A program made the translations under genes and the position numbers. The notes under the pieces are model-generated. The model searched no databases, was not told the origin of the DNA, and saw only the letters and a program-made list of their open reading frames with translations. From the NCBI GenBank assembly GCA_944321765.1, contig CALUMQ010000021.1, positions 1 through 37,127 of the forward strand: a stretch of DNA of 37,127 bases, read 5' to 3'. Source of the stretch: an uncultured Alistipes sp. GTDB lineage: Bacteria; Bacteroidota; Bacteroidia; Bacteroidales; Rikenellaceae. This document shows positions 17,452 through 25,651 of the stretch, in pieces (positions within the stretch are counted from its first letter, which is position 1; every line of letters starts with the position of its first letter).

Positions 17452-18222
17452 TTATTGCCGGATGACGGTGCCGATGCCGTTTGCCAGCCCCTTCGAGCTG
17501 CGGATCGTGACGCTCCGCACGCCCTCGCCGACGGCCTTCAGGGCATTCTCGACCTTCGGGATCATTCCCTTGCTGACCGTGCCGTCGGCCTTCAGCCGGG
17601 CGTAGCTCTCGGCCGTGATCTCCGGGATCACCGACCCCTCGTCCTCCGGATCGCGCAGCACCCCGGCCTTCTCGAAGCAGAAGACCAGATCGGTCGGGGC
17701 GATGGCGGCGGCTCCGAGGGCTACGGCCGAGGCGACGCTGTCGGCGTTGCAGTTGAGCAGCGTGCCGTGTCCGTCGTGCATGATGGCCGAGAAGACAGGC
17801 ACCAGCCCGCCTTCGAGCAGGCGGCGCAGCAGCTCCGAGTCGACGCGCTCGATGTCGCCGACAAATCCGTAGTCGATCGGCTGCGGAGCGCGGCGGCGGG
17901 CGGTGACGGCATTTCCGTCGGCTCCCGACAGTCCGATGGCATTGCAGCCGGCGGCCTGCAGTCCGGCGACGATCTGCTTGTTGATGAGTCCGGCGTAGAC
18001 CATCGTCACCACGTCGAGCGTCCCCTTGTCGGTGATCCGCCGTCCGTCGACCATCTGCACCTTGAGCTCCAGCCGTTCGGCCATGCGCGTGGCGAGCTTC
18101 CCGCCGCCGTGGACGAGGATCCTCGGACCCTCGATGGCGGCAAATTCCGTGAGGAATGCCTTCAGCGCTTCGGGATTGTCGATGACGTTCCCGCCGATCT
18201 TGACGACCTTGATTGCGTTCAT
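17452..18222 (-). CDS. argB: N-acylglutamate kinase (acetyl/succinylglutamate kinase)
   Basis: This 256-residue amino-acid kinase phosphorylates the gamma-carboxylate of N-acylglutamate, the second step of arginine synthesis. The N-terminal VVKIGGNVIDN holds the phosphate-binding lysine and glycines, and LVHGGGKLATRM is the second glycine-rich loop. The stretch IGLSGADGNAVTARRR and the TVSKGMIPKVENAL segment near 215-230 bind substrate and nucleotide. No N-terminal extension typical of arginine-inhibited hexameric kinases is present. It overlaps argF' by 4 nt (ATGA). In Bacteroides the pathway runs on succinylated intermediates, so the natural substrate here may be N-succinylglutamate. Confidence 0.94.
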   Translation of the reverse strand: MNAIKVVKIGGNVIDNPEALKAFLTEFAAIEGPRILVHGGGKLATRMAERLELKVQMVDGRRITDKGTLDVVTMVYAGLINKQIVAGLQAAGCNAIGLSGADGNAVTARRRAPQPIDYGFVGDIERVDSELLRRLLEGGLVPVFSAIMHDGHGTLLNCNADSVASAVALGAAAIAPTDLVFCFEKAGVLRDPEDEGSVIPEITAESYARLKADGTVSKGMIPKVENALKAVGEGVRSVTIRSSKGLANGIGTVIRQ

Positions 18223-19175
18223 TGCAGCCCCTCCAGCAGACGTTTGAGAACCACCTGGGCCGAGATCTCACGGTTTGCGGCCTCGGGAATCACCAGCGAC
18301 TGCGGCGACTCGATCACCTCGTCGGTGACGATCATGTTGCGGCGCACGGGGAGGCAGTGCATGAAGAAGGCGTTGTTCGTCAGGGCCATCTTCTCCGTGT
18401 CGACCGTCCACGCGCGGTCGCGCGAAAGGACCTTTCCGTAGTTCGGGTCGGCGTAGGCGGCCCAGTTCTTGGCGTAGACGAAGTCGGCGCCTTCGAGCGC
18501 CTTGCGCTGGTCGTACTCCACGCGGGCGTGGCCGACGAACTTCGGGTCGAGCTCATACCCTTCGGGATGGGTGATGACGAAGTCGTAGCCGGCGGCGTTC
18601 ATCCACTCGGCAAAGGAGTTCGGAACGGCCTGCGGCAGGGCGTTGGGGTGCGGGGCCCAGGTCATGACGACCTTCGGACGCTCCGTGCGCTTGTGCTCCT
18701 CGATGGTGATCAGGTCGGCGAAGCTCTGCAGCGGGTGGCGCGTGGCGGCCTCCATCGAGAAGACCGGACGTCCCGAGTAGCGGATGAACTGCTCCAGTAC
18801 GCGCTCCTCGTAATCCTCGGCCTTGTCGCGGAAGCGGGCGAACGACCGCACGCCGATCACGTCGCAGTACGATCCCATGACGGGGATGGCTTCGAGCAGG
18901 TGCTCGGCCTTGTCGCCGTCCATCACCACGCCGCGTTCGGTTTCGAGTTTCCAGGCCCCCTGGTTGACGTCGAGGACCATGACGTTCATGCCGAGGTTCA
19001 TGGCGGCCTTCTGGGTCGAGAGACGCGTGCGGAGGCTCGAGTTGAAGAAGAGCATCAGCAGCGTGCGGTTGCGGCCCAGTCCGGTGAACTGGAAGCGGTC
19101 GCGCTTGATCTCCAGCGCCTCGGCAACGGCGGCCTTCAGGTCGCCGATATCCTGTACACAGGTGAATTTTTTCAT
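18219..19175 (-). CDS. argF': N-succinylornithine carbamoyltransferase
   Basis: This 318-residue transcarbamylase is the same length as the B. fragilis N-succinylornithine enzyme as I recall it and closely resembles it throughout. The start at 19175 (MKKFTCVQDIGDLK) is chosen because it reproduces that N-terminus; a longer frame upstream is not conserved. The carbamoyl-phosphate site FFNSSLRTRLSTQ (43-55), HPLQ (147-150) and FMHCLPVRRNM (271-281) are intact. The specificity position 90 is Ala (MDGDKAEHLLEA), where B. fragilis has Pro and N-acetylornithine enzymes have Glu; Ala still predicts the succinyl substrate. It starts 8 nt after the argD stop and overlaps argB by 4 nt. Confidence 0.94.
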   Translation of the reverse strand: MKKFTCVQDIGDLKAAVAEALEIKRDRFQFTGLGRNRTLLMLFFNSSLRTRLSTQKAAMNLGMNVMVLDVNQGAWKLETERGVVMDGDKAEHLLEAIPVMGSYCDVIGVRSFARFRDKAEDYEERVLEQFIRYSGRPVFSMEAATRHPLQSFADLITIEEHKRTERPKVVMTWAPHPNALPQAVPNSFAEWMNAAGYDFVITHPEGYELDPKFVGHARVEYDQRKALEGADFVYAKNWAAYADPNYGKVLSRDRAWTVDTEKMALTNNAFFMHCLPVRRNMIVTDEVIESPQSLVIPEAANREISAQVVLKRLLEGLQ

Positions 19176-19183
19176 CTTGGGGG

Positions 19184-20314
19184 TTATTTTTCGTGCAACG
19201 TTTGGTGGAACGCCTCCAGGAACCGGTCGGCCAGCTCGTGCGTGAGGCACAGCGCCGGCAGCAGCCGTACGACCGTGGCGCCGGCGCCTCCCGTGAAGAT
19301 GTGCTTCCCGAAGAGCAGTTTTTTGCGCAGCTCCGGGCCCGAGCCGTCGACCTCGAGGCCGATCATCAGTCCGCGGCCGCGGACCTCCTTCAGCCGATCG
19401 AAGCGGCGCAGTTCGTCGAGCAGGTAGCCGCCCACCTCGGCGGCATTCTCCACGAGATGGTCGCGTTCGAGGACCTTGAGTACGGCGATGGCTGCGGCGC
19501 AGGCCAGGTGGTTTCCCCCGAAGGTGGTGCCGAGCATGCCGGGCCGCGCCTCGAAGTGCGGGGCGATCAGCACGCCGCCGATCGGGAATCCGTTGGCCAT
19601 TCCCTTGGCCGTGGTGATCAGGTCGGGGCGGATGCCCGACTGCTGGTGGGCGAAGAAGCGCCCCGTGCGGCCGTATCCCGACTGTATCTCGTCGAGAATG
19701 AGCTGTGTGCCGCTCTCCGTGGCCGCCTCGCGCAGTCCGCGGAGGAAGTCGTCCGTCGGGCAGTGGATGCCCGAGACGCCCTGGATGCCCTCGATGATGA
19801 CGGCCGCGAATTCCCGCGTGGCGAGCTTCTCGCGGGCCGCCGCGAGGTCGTTCAGCGGCGTGAACTCCACGTTGGGCGTGCGGTTGAAGGGCGACGTGAT
19901 GGCCGGATTGTCCGTCACGGCCACGGCGCCCGACGTGCGTCCGTGGAAGGCCTTGGCGATGGCCAGGACCTTGCTGCGCCCGGTGTGGAACGACGCCAGC
20001 TTCAGGGCGTTCTCGTTGGCCTCGGCCCCCGAGTTGCAGAGGAAGAGCCGGTAGTCGTCATACCCCGAGATGCGCCCGAGGCGTGCGGCGAGCTCCCGCT
20101 GCAGGGAGTTCTCGACCGAATTGGAGTAGAATCCGAGTTTTGCGACCTGCTCCGAGATGGCCCGTACGTAGTCGGGCTGTGCGTGTCCGATCGAGATCAC
20201 GGCGTGTCCGCCGTAGAGATCGATGTATTCGGTGCCGGCGGCGTCGTAGACGAAGCACCCCTTGCCCCGTACCGGTTCGATCGGATAGAGTGAATATACG
20301 TTGAAGAGTTCCAT
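19184..20314 (-). CDS. argD: N-acylornithine aminotransferase
   Basis: This 376-residue class III aminotransferase transfers an amino group from glutamate to N-acylglutamate semialdehyde. Lys237 (LITTAKGMANG) is the predicted pyridoxal-phosphate lysine; the cofactor-holding aspartate is in LILDEIQSGYGRTG (206-219), and CNSGAEANENALKLA (93-107) contacts the phosphate. The start at 20314 (MELFNVYSLYPI) matches the family; an in-frame extension of 49 codons upstream crosses the repeat-containing gap and looks noncoding. It follows argC by 172 bp, the widest gap inside the operon. In this succinyl-type pathway the substrate is probably N-succinylornithine. Confidence 0.95.
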   Translation of the reverse strand: MELFNVYSLYPIEPVRGKGCFVYDAAGTEYIDLYGGHAVISIGHAQPDYVRAISEQVAKLGFYSNSVENSLQRELAARLGRISGYDDYRLFLCNSGAEANENALKLASFHTGRSKVLAIAKAFHGRTSGAVAVTDNPAITSPFNRTPNVEFTPLNDLAAAREKLATREFAAVIIEGIQGVSGIHCPTDDFLRGLREAATESGTQLILDEIQSGYGRTGRFFAHQQSGIRPDLITTAKGMANGFPIGGVLIAPHFEARPGMLGTTFGGNHLACAAAIAVLKVLERDHLVENAAEVGGYLLDELRRFDRLKEVRGRGLMIGLEVDGSGPELRKKLLFGKHIFTGGAGATVVRLLPALCLTHELADRFLEAFHQTLHEK

Positions 20315-20417
20315 GGTATGCTTGTGTTTTATGGCCGCGACGGGGCATTCCTGTGGGACGGGCTCCCCGGTGCCGACGGGACACCCGCACGCGGCCGGTC
20401 TTCGCCCTGCGGCGGAA

Positions 20418-20465
20418 TCGGACGATGTCGCGAAGCAGCGTCGGACGATGTCGCGAGACATCGTC
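20418..20465. repeat. Short direct repeats and hairpin in the argC-argD gap
   Basis: TCGGACGATGTCGCGA occurs at 20418-20433 and 20441-20456 with a 23-bp period. The second copy runs into a perfect 9-bp hairpin, GACGATGTC (20444-20452) with GACATCGTC (20457-20465), with a 4-nt loop. There is no T run after it, so termination is unlikely; an mRNA processing or stability role is possible. A third partial copy of the nearby sequence (CATCAGAAGG) reaches the argC stop. Confidence 0.5.
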
Positions 20466-20486
20466 AGAAGGTGCCTCGCGACGCCA

Positions 20487-21449
20487 TCAGAAGGCGCTGG
20501 CCTTGAGCCGCAGCCCTTCGCGTTCGTCGAGGCCGAACATCAGGTTCATGTTCTGCACGGCCTGTCCCGAGGCGCCCTTCAGCAGGTTGTCGATCACCGA
20601 GACGATGTGCAGCTTCGACCCGTGCCGGGCCACCTGTACCAGCGCCTTGTTGGTGTTGACCACCTGCTTGAGGTCCACGGCACGCTCCGTGACGTGCGTG
20701 AAGGCGGCTCCGGCGTAGTAGTCGGCATAGAGCTTCCGCGCAGCCTCCTCCTCCAGCGGGCACGTCGTGTAGACGCTCGCCAGGATGCCCCGCGTGAAGT
20801 CGCCGCGCATCGGCACGAAGTTGATCTCCTCGTCGAAGCCGGGCTCCAGCAGCCGCAGGTTGCGGCCGATTTCGAGCAGGTGCTGGTGCGTGAAGGCCTT
20901 GTAGACCGAGAGGTTCGAGGCCCGCCAGCTGAAGTGGGTCGTGGCCGAGGGCTTCACCCCGGCGCCGGTCGATCCCGTGACGGCCGTCACGTGCACCTCG
21001 TCCTCCAACAGCCCGGCGGCGGCCAGCGGCAGCAGCGCCAGCTGGATCGCCGTGGCGAAGCACCCGGGGTTGGCGACCCGCCGGGCCTGGCGGATGCGCT
21101 CGCGGTTCATCTCCGGCAGCCCGTAGACAAAGCCTTCCGACTCGTCGCGGAAATCCTGCGCGAGGTCGATGATCCGCAACCCTTCGGGCAGCGTCTGTTC
21201 AGCCAGCCACGTGCGGCTCTGCCCGTGGGCCGAGCAGAGGAACACGACGTCGGCCTGTGCGAGGTCGTACTCCGCGCAGAAGCGCATCGACGTCTCGCCC
21301 TCCAGCCCCGCGTGGACCTCCGTGAGGAGGTTCCCGGCGTTCGACGTGCTGTGGACAAACGCGATCTCCGTCTGCGGGTGGTTGACCAGCAGCCGGATCA
21401 GCTCTCCGGCCGTGTAGCCGGCGCCTCCGATGATTCCCGCGCGGATCAT
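20487..21449 (-). CDS. argC: N-acyl-gamma-glutamyl-phosphate reductase
   Basis: The 320-residue NADPH-dependent reductase makes N-acylglutamate semialdehyde. The N-terminal Rossmann fold starts GIIGGAGYTAGELIRLL, and the catalytic cysteine is Cys130 in VANPGCFATA. The SGVSGAG-type loop is replaced by VTGSTGAGVKPS. The start at 21449 (MIRAGIIGG) is the family start and overlaps the argG stop by 4 nt (ATGA), so the two are coupled. The C-terminus ends with NLLKGASGQAVQNMNL, a strongly conserved ArgC feature that completes the NADPH site. It works on the product of ArgB, here probably the succinylated form. Confidence 0.95.
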   Translation of the reverse strand: MIRAGIIGGAGYTAGELIRLLVNHPQTEIAFVHSTSNAGNLLTEVHAGLEGETSMRFCAEYDLAQADVVFLCSAHGQSRTWLAEQTLPEGLRIIDLAQDFRDESEGFVYGLPEMNRERIRQARRVANPGCFATAIQLALLPLAAAGLLEDEVHVTAVTGSTGAGVKPSATTHFSWRASNLSVYKAFTHQHLLEIGRNLRLLEPGFDEEINFVPMRGDFTRGILASVYTTCPLEEEAARKLYADYYAGAAFTHVTERAVDLKQVVNTNKALVQVARHGSKLHIVSVIDNLLKGASGQAVQNMNLMFGLDEREGLRLKASAF

Positions 21450-22660
21450 TTCTGCTTCTTTTCGTTGCGTTTCTGCACGTTGTAGTAGATCTTGATCTGG
21501 TTGCCGAGGATCTTCGTGAAGCCCTTCACGTCGTCGGCCGTCCAGGCCTTGTTGACCTCGCCGTACTCGCCGAAGTCGGTCTTCATCAGATCGTAGGTCG
21601 AATCGACGCCCACGAGCGTGTAGTTCCGCGGACGGAGGATCAGCTCGACGGTACCCGTGACGTTGCGCTGCGACGAGAGGAGCATCGCCTCGATGTCGCG
21701 CATCACCGGCTCGAGGTACTGCGCCTCGTGGAGGAACATGCCGTACCACGTGGCCACCTGGTCCTTCCAGTAGATCTGCCACTTGGTCAGCGTGTGTTTT
21801 TCGAGCATCTTGTGGGCGGCGATGATGAGCATCGGCGCGGCGGCCTCGAAGCCCACGCGTCCCTTGATGCCGATGATCGTGTCACCGATGTGCATGTCGC
21901 GGCCGATTCCGAACTTCGAGCCGATGGCCTCCACGGCGCGGATGGCCTCGACCTTGTCGGCGTAGGGCTTGCCGTTCACGGCCGAGAGTTCGCCCTTCTC
22001 GAACGAGAGTTTCAGGTGCTCCTCGCCCTCGGCGGTAATCTGGCTCGGATAGGCCTCCTCGGGCAGCGTCTGCTCCGAGTGGAGCGTCTCCTTGCCGCCG
22101 ATCGAGGTGCCCCAGAGCCCCTTGTTGATCGAGTACTCCATCTTCTTGTAGTCGGCCGTGATGCCGTGCTTGCGCAGGTAGTCGATCTCGTACTCGCGCG
22201 TGAGGGTCATGTCACGCGTCGGGGTGATGATCTCGATCCCCGGGGCGAGGATCTGGAACGTGAGGTCGAAACGCACCTGGTCGTTGCCGGCGCCCGTCGA
22301 GCCGTGAGCCACGGCATCGGCGCCGATCTGCTTGGCGTATTCGATGATGGCGATGGCCTGGAAGATACGCTCGGAGCTTACCGAAATGGGGTAGGTGCCG
22401 TTGCGCAGGATGTTGCCGAAGACCATGTAGCGGATGCTCTTCTCGTAGTACTCCTGCTCGATGTCGAGCGTTACGTGCTTCACGGCGCCGAGCTCCATGG
22501 CGCGCTTCTCGATGCGCTCGAGCTCCTCCTTCGAGAAGCCTCCCGTGTTGGCGATGGCCGTGTAGACATCGTACCCCTTCTCCTCGGAGAGGTACTTCAC
22601 GCAGAACGAGGTGTCCAGACCTCCGCTGAACGCCAGAACGACTTTTTTCTTGCTTTCCAT
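21446..22660 (-). CDS. argG: Argininosuccinate synthase
   Basis: This 404-residue enzyme joins citrulline and aspartate with ATP to argininosuccinate. The PP-loop ATP-pyrophosphatase motif is AFSGGLDTS (10-18), and the citrulline/aspartate-binding region includes VAHGSTGAGNDQVRF and SINKGLWG. The length is normal. It is the second gene of the operon, 18 bp after the GNAT gene, and overlaps argC by 4 nt. The family resemblance is to the type with an insertion-free N-terminal domain found in Bacteroidota. Function is secure. Confidence 0.96.
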   Translation of the reverse strand: MESKKKVVLAFSGGLDTSFCVKYLSEEKGYDVYTAIANTGGFSKEELERIEKRAMELGAVKHVTLDIEQEYYEKSIRYMVFGNILRNGTYPISVSSERIFQAIAIIEYAKQIGADAVAHGSTGAGNDQVRFDLTFQILAPGIEIITPTRDMTLTREYEIDYLRKHGITADYKKMEYSINKGLWGTSIGGKETLHSEQTLPEEAYPSQITAEGEEHLKLSFEKGELSAVNGKPYADKVEAIRAVEAIGSKFGIGRDMHIGDTIIGIKGRVGFEAAAPMLIIAAHKMLEKHTLTKWQIYWKDQVATWYGMFLHEAQYLEPVMRDIEAMLLSSQRNVTGTVELILRPRNYTLVGVDSTYDLMKTDFGEYGEVNKAWTADDVKGFTKILGNQIKIYYNVQKRNEKKQK

Positions 22661-22678
22661 GGTGCTATGTGATTTTTG

Positions 22679-23299
22679 TTATTTCAGGTGAAAGATCTTT
22701 TTGAACTTGTTTTTGATGAACATGACGTACGGGGCCAGGCGCGACTGCTTCTTGGGCGGCTCCTTGGCCGGATCGTACAGCATTCCCGTGCAGAGGCACA
22801 TGCGGCGGTTGTTGCGCTGGAGAATGTCGTAGTTGCAGCATCCCTCGCAGCCCTTCCAGAACTCCTCGTCCTCGGTGAGTTCGGAGAAGGTCACCGGGAC
22901 GTAACCCATGCGGGAGTTCAGCTTCATGACCGGCAGGGAGGTGGTGATACTGAATAGCTTCGCATACGGAAATCGTCGTCGGGCCAGCTCGAAGGTTCGT
23001 CGTTTGATCTGCTCGGCGAGTCCCATGTGGCGGTACTCGGGATCAACGATCAGTCCGGAGGTTGCGACGAAGTCGCCGTGCCCCCAACATTCGATGTAGC
23101 TGAATCCGACCAGTCTGTCTCCGTCCAGCGCCACGACGGCCTTGCCATCGGTCATTTTTGCGGCGATATATTCGGGCGTGCGCTTGGCGATGCCCGTTCC
23201 CCGCTGCAATGCGGACTCGTAGATCAGCTGGCAGATACGCGGAGCGTAGTGCGCGTGCGACGAGTCGGCAAATACGACGCTGATAGTCTTGCTATTCAT
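22679..23299 (-). CDS. GNAT acyltransferase, candidate N-succinylglutamate synthase
   Basis: This 206-residue protein has a GNAT fold with the acyl-CoA loop at 85-97 (VDPEYRHMGLAEQ, pattern R-x-x-G-x-A) and the LIVxP strand before it. Residues 151-170 contain five cysteines (CEGCC and CLC), possibly a metal site or structural cluster, and the C-terminus is lysine-rich. It is the first gene of the arginine operon, 18 bp before argG. The window has a deacylase (ArgE-like) but no ArgJ or ArgA, so an enzyme acylating glutamate is needed, and this gene is the natural candidate. I recall from memory that mutant-fitness work in B. thetaiotaomicron placed a GNAT of its arg cluster at this step; this should be checked. 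The gap to relA is 64 bp, AT-rich, with no convincing promoter or terminator. Confidence 0.75.
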   Translation of the reverse strand: MNSKTISVVFADSSHAHYAPRICQLIYESALQRGTGIAKRTPEYIAAKMTDGKAVVALDGDRLVGFSYIECWGHGDFVATSGLIVDPEYRHMGLAEQIKRRTFELARRRFPYAKLFSITTSLPVMKLNSRMGYVPVTFSELTEDEEFWKGCEGCCNYDILQRNNRRMCLCTGMLYDPAKEPPKKQSRLAPYVMFIKNKFKKIFHLK

Positions 23300-23363
23300 T
23301 GTATCGGAAAGATGTGGGTAAATGGAAAAATAAAAATGTTTGGATGTTTGATATGTTTGGGAA

Positions 23364-25571
23364 TCAGTTGATTCGGTAGGCTCGCTGCACGCCCTTGATC
23401 CGCAGGATCTGATGGATCAGCGTGTCGACGACGCCCGCGCCGGGCACCTCGACCGAGACCGTGCCGGCGATGCATCCGTTGCCGGCGGCGGCGAAGTTGA
23501 TCGTGCGGATGTTGAGCTTCAGGTCGCGGATGATCACCTCGGTGATGTGGTTGGCCATGCCCGTGGTGTCGGCCGCGATGATGCGGATCGTGACGCGGAA
23601 CGCCCCTTCGGCCGATTGGCGCCAGCGCGCCTCGATGACCCGGTAGGGGTAGTTTTCGCGCATGCGCCGGGCATTGGGGCAGTCGGTGCGGTGGATCGTG
23701 ATGCCCGAGTTGATGGTCACGAATCCGAAGACTTCGTCCCCCTTGATCGGGTTGCAGCACTTGGCCAGCTTGTACTGGATCTTCGAGATGTCGTCGTCGA
23801 TGATCAGGGTATCCTGCGACGTCGGGGTCTCGCGCGGCGTGTTGCTGTGCAGTGCGGCCTTCTGCCGCTCGATCTCCGCGGCTGCCGCACGGCGCTCCTC
23901 GGCGGCTTCGCCCGAGAGGTGGCGGGTCAGCAGCTCCTTGATGGTTCCGAAGTCGAGCTTCTGCGTGGCGATCAGTCCGTAGATCTCGCTGCCCAGGCGC
24001 AGCTTGAAGTGCCGGGCGAGGTAGGCCACGGCCTCGTCGATCGAGATGGCCATCTTCCAGTTCTTGAGCTTGCGCTCCAGCTCCTCGCGCCCCATGCGCG
24101 TATGTTTGGCCTGCTCCTCGCGCAGGAACGACTTGATCTTGTTGCGCGCCTTCGAGGTGACGACGAACGAGAGCCAGTCCGATTTCGGCGTCTGGTTCTT
24201 CTGCGTCTGGATCTCCACGATATCGCCGTTGTGCAGCGGCTCGCGGATCGACGCGGCGCGGTTGTTCACCTTGCCGCCCACGCACGTTGCGCCGAGCGAC
24301 GTATGGATGTCGAAGGCGAAGTCGAGCAGCGTGGCCCCTTCGGGCAGCTTGCGCAGGTCGCCGTTCGGGGTGAAGACGAAGATCTCCCCCGAGGCGGGCT
24401 TGGCGTCGAAGCGCTGCGCCAGCGAGTGGGTGGTGTCCTCCATCAGCTCGCGCAGGCGGCTCAGCCACATCTCGCTCGTCTGGGCCCCCTGTCCGACGCC
24501 CTTGTAGCGCCAGTGTGCGGCGATACCGCGCTCGGCGACCTCATCCATGCGCTCGGTGCGGATCTGCACCTCGACCCAGCGGCCCTCGGCCGAGACAGTC
24601 GTGTGCAGCGACTCGTATCCGTTCGACTTGGGGATCGAGATCCAGTCGCGCATGCGGTTGGGGTTGGGCGTATAGAAGTCCGTGACCACCGAATAGACGG
24701 TCCAGCAGAGGGGTTTCTCCTGCTCGGGCGCACAGTCGATGATGATGCGGATGGCGAAGATGTCGTAGACTCCTTCGAAGGGCACGTGCTGCTTCTGCAT
24801 CTTGTTCCAGATCGAGAAGATCGACTTCGTGCGGCTCTTGATATGGTACTTGATGCCGAGGCGGTTGAGGCGCTGCTCGATGGGCACGAGGAAGCGTGCG
24901 ATGAAGGCCTTTCGCTCCTCGGCGCTCTCCTCGAGTTTGGTGACGATGTGCTCGTAGTCCTTCGGTTCGAGGTACTTCAGGGCGATGTCCTCCAGCTCGC
25001 TCTTGATCGAGTAGAGGCCCAGCTTGTGGGCGATCTGTGCGTAGAGGTTCATCGACTCCCAGCTCTTCTTGCGCCACTTCTCGTGGGGAAACATCTCCAG
25101 CGAGCGCATCACTTCGAGCCGGTCGGCCAGCTTGATGAGGATCACGCGCGGATCCTCGGAGTAGCTGACGATCAGGTCGCGGAAGTTGTCGGCCTGCTCC
25201 TTGGCCACCTTGAGCTTGAGCTCCGAGATGTTCGACAGACCCATGGTGATGCCCACGACCTGTTCGCCGAAGCGGTTGCGGATATCGGCCGTGAGGGCAA
25301 GGAACTCCTCGGCGGGGAGCTGCTTGTGGGCGATTCGCACCACGTCGTGAAGGATCGACGAGAGGGTGGAGTTGCGTCCGAGCCCCACTTCGGAGATCAC
25401 GATCTCGGCGACGGCCACACCATGCCCGATAAGCGGCGAACCGTCGTAGCGCGTGAGCGATCCGAGTTTGGCTTCGGCATACTCCAGCGCTTCATCGACC
25501 AGACGTTGCGTCTGCTCCGAGAAGTTCGTACGCACGAGCGTACGGAGATTTTCGTAGCGTGAAAAGTCCAT
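23364..25571 (-). CDS. relA: RelA/SpoT-family (p)ppGpp synthetase with degenerate hydrolase site
   Basis: The 735-residue protein has the long RSH layout: HD domain (about 25-190), synthetase domain (about 230-370), TGS domain (from FVFTPNGDLRKLPEGATLLD), helical region, and C-terminal ACT domain (about 655-735). The synthetase motifs are intact: SRTKSIFSIWNKM, RMRDWIS (306-312, RxKD-like), PKSNGYESLHT and VEVQIRT with Glu334. In the HD domain His50 and His75-Asp76 remain, but the usual ED after HDVV is Arg79-Ile80, and the HN after LADRL is Glu153-Val154. Hydrolysis of ppGpp is therefore probably lost. The ATG at 25571 is chosen because a -7 promoter box lies at 25599-25606 and would overlap any longer start. 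It makes the stringent-response alarmone in the cytoplasm. Confidence 0.92.
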   Translation of the reverse strand: MDFSRYENLRTLVRTNFSEQTQRLVDEALEYAEAKLGSLTRYDGSPLIGHGVAVAEIVISEVGLGRNSTLSSILHDVVRIAHKQLPAEEFLALTADIRNRFGEQVVGITMGLSNISELKLKVAKEQADNFRDLIVSYSEDPRVILIKLADRLEVMRSLEMFPHEKWRKKSWESMNLYAQIAHKLGLYSIKSELEDIALKYLEPKDYEHIVTKLEESAEERKAFIARFLVPIEQRLNRLGIKYHIKSRTKSIFSIWNKMQKQHVPFEGVYDIFAIRIIIDCAPEQEKPLCWTVYSVVTDFYTPNPNRMRDWISIPKSNGYESLHTTVSAEGRWVEVQIRTERMDEVAERGIAAHWRYKGVGQGAQTSEMWLSRLRELMEDTTHSLAQRFDAKPASGEIFVFTPNGDLRKLPEGATLLDFAFDIHTSLGATCVGGKVNNRAASIREPLHNGDIVEIQTQKNQTPKSDWLSFVVTSKARNKIKSFLREEQAKHTRMGREELERKLKNWKMAISIDEAVAYLARHFKLRLGSEIYGLIATQKLDFGTIKELLTRHLSGEAAEERRAAAAEIERQKAALHSNTPRETPTSQDTLIIDDDISKIQYKLAKCCNPIKGDEVFGFVTINSGITIHRTDCPNARRMRENYPYRVIEARWRQSAEGAFRVTIRIIAADTTGMANHITEVIIRDLKLNIRTINFAAAGNGCIAGTVSVEVPGAGVVDTLIHQILRIKGVQRAYRIN

Positions 25572-25598
25572 TTTGCCTAACCAGATAACCGTTGAGGG

Positions 25599-25606
25599 CA
25601 AAGATA
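25599..25606 (-). promoter_or_regulatory. Candidate -7 box of relA
   Basis: Read on the minus strand this is TATCTTTG (consensus TAnnTTTG). Transcription would start near 25594, giving a leader of about 22 nt to the ATG at 25571. The upstream segment is A/T-rich but lacks a clear -33 TTTG. Confidence 0.55.
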
Positions 25607-25619
25607 TGAAAAAAAATTA

Positions 25620-25627
25620 TAAATTTG
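25620..25627 (+). promoter_or_regulatory. Candidate -7 box of the hemolysin-III family gene
   Basis: TAAATTTG fits TAnnTTTG and lies 24 bp before the ATG at 25652. It is back to back with the relA promoter within about 30 bp, so the A/T-rich tract is shared. No good -33 box is seen. Confidence 0.45.
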
Positions 25628-25651
25628 TCCTCGTAAACGCTCCGAAGTGCG

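Noticed and set aside
23412-25562. 716-codon plus-strand frame opposite relA
   Set aside because: Rich in D, V, G and L in the manner of antisense frames, no recognised domain; relA motifs on the other strand are unmistakable.
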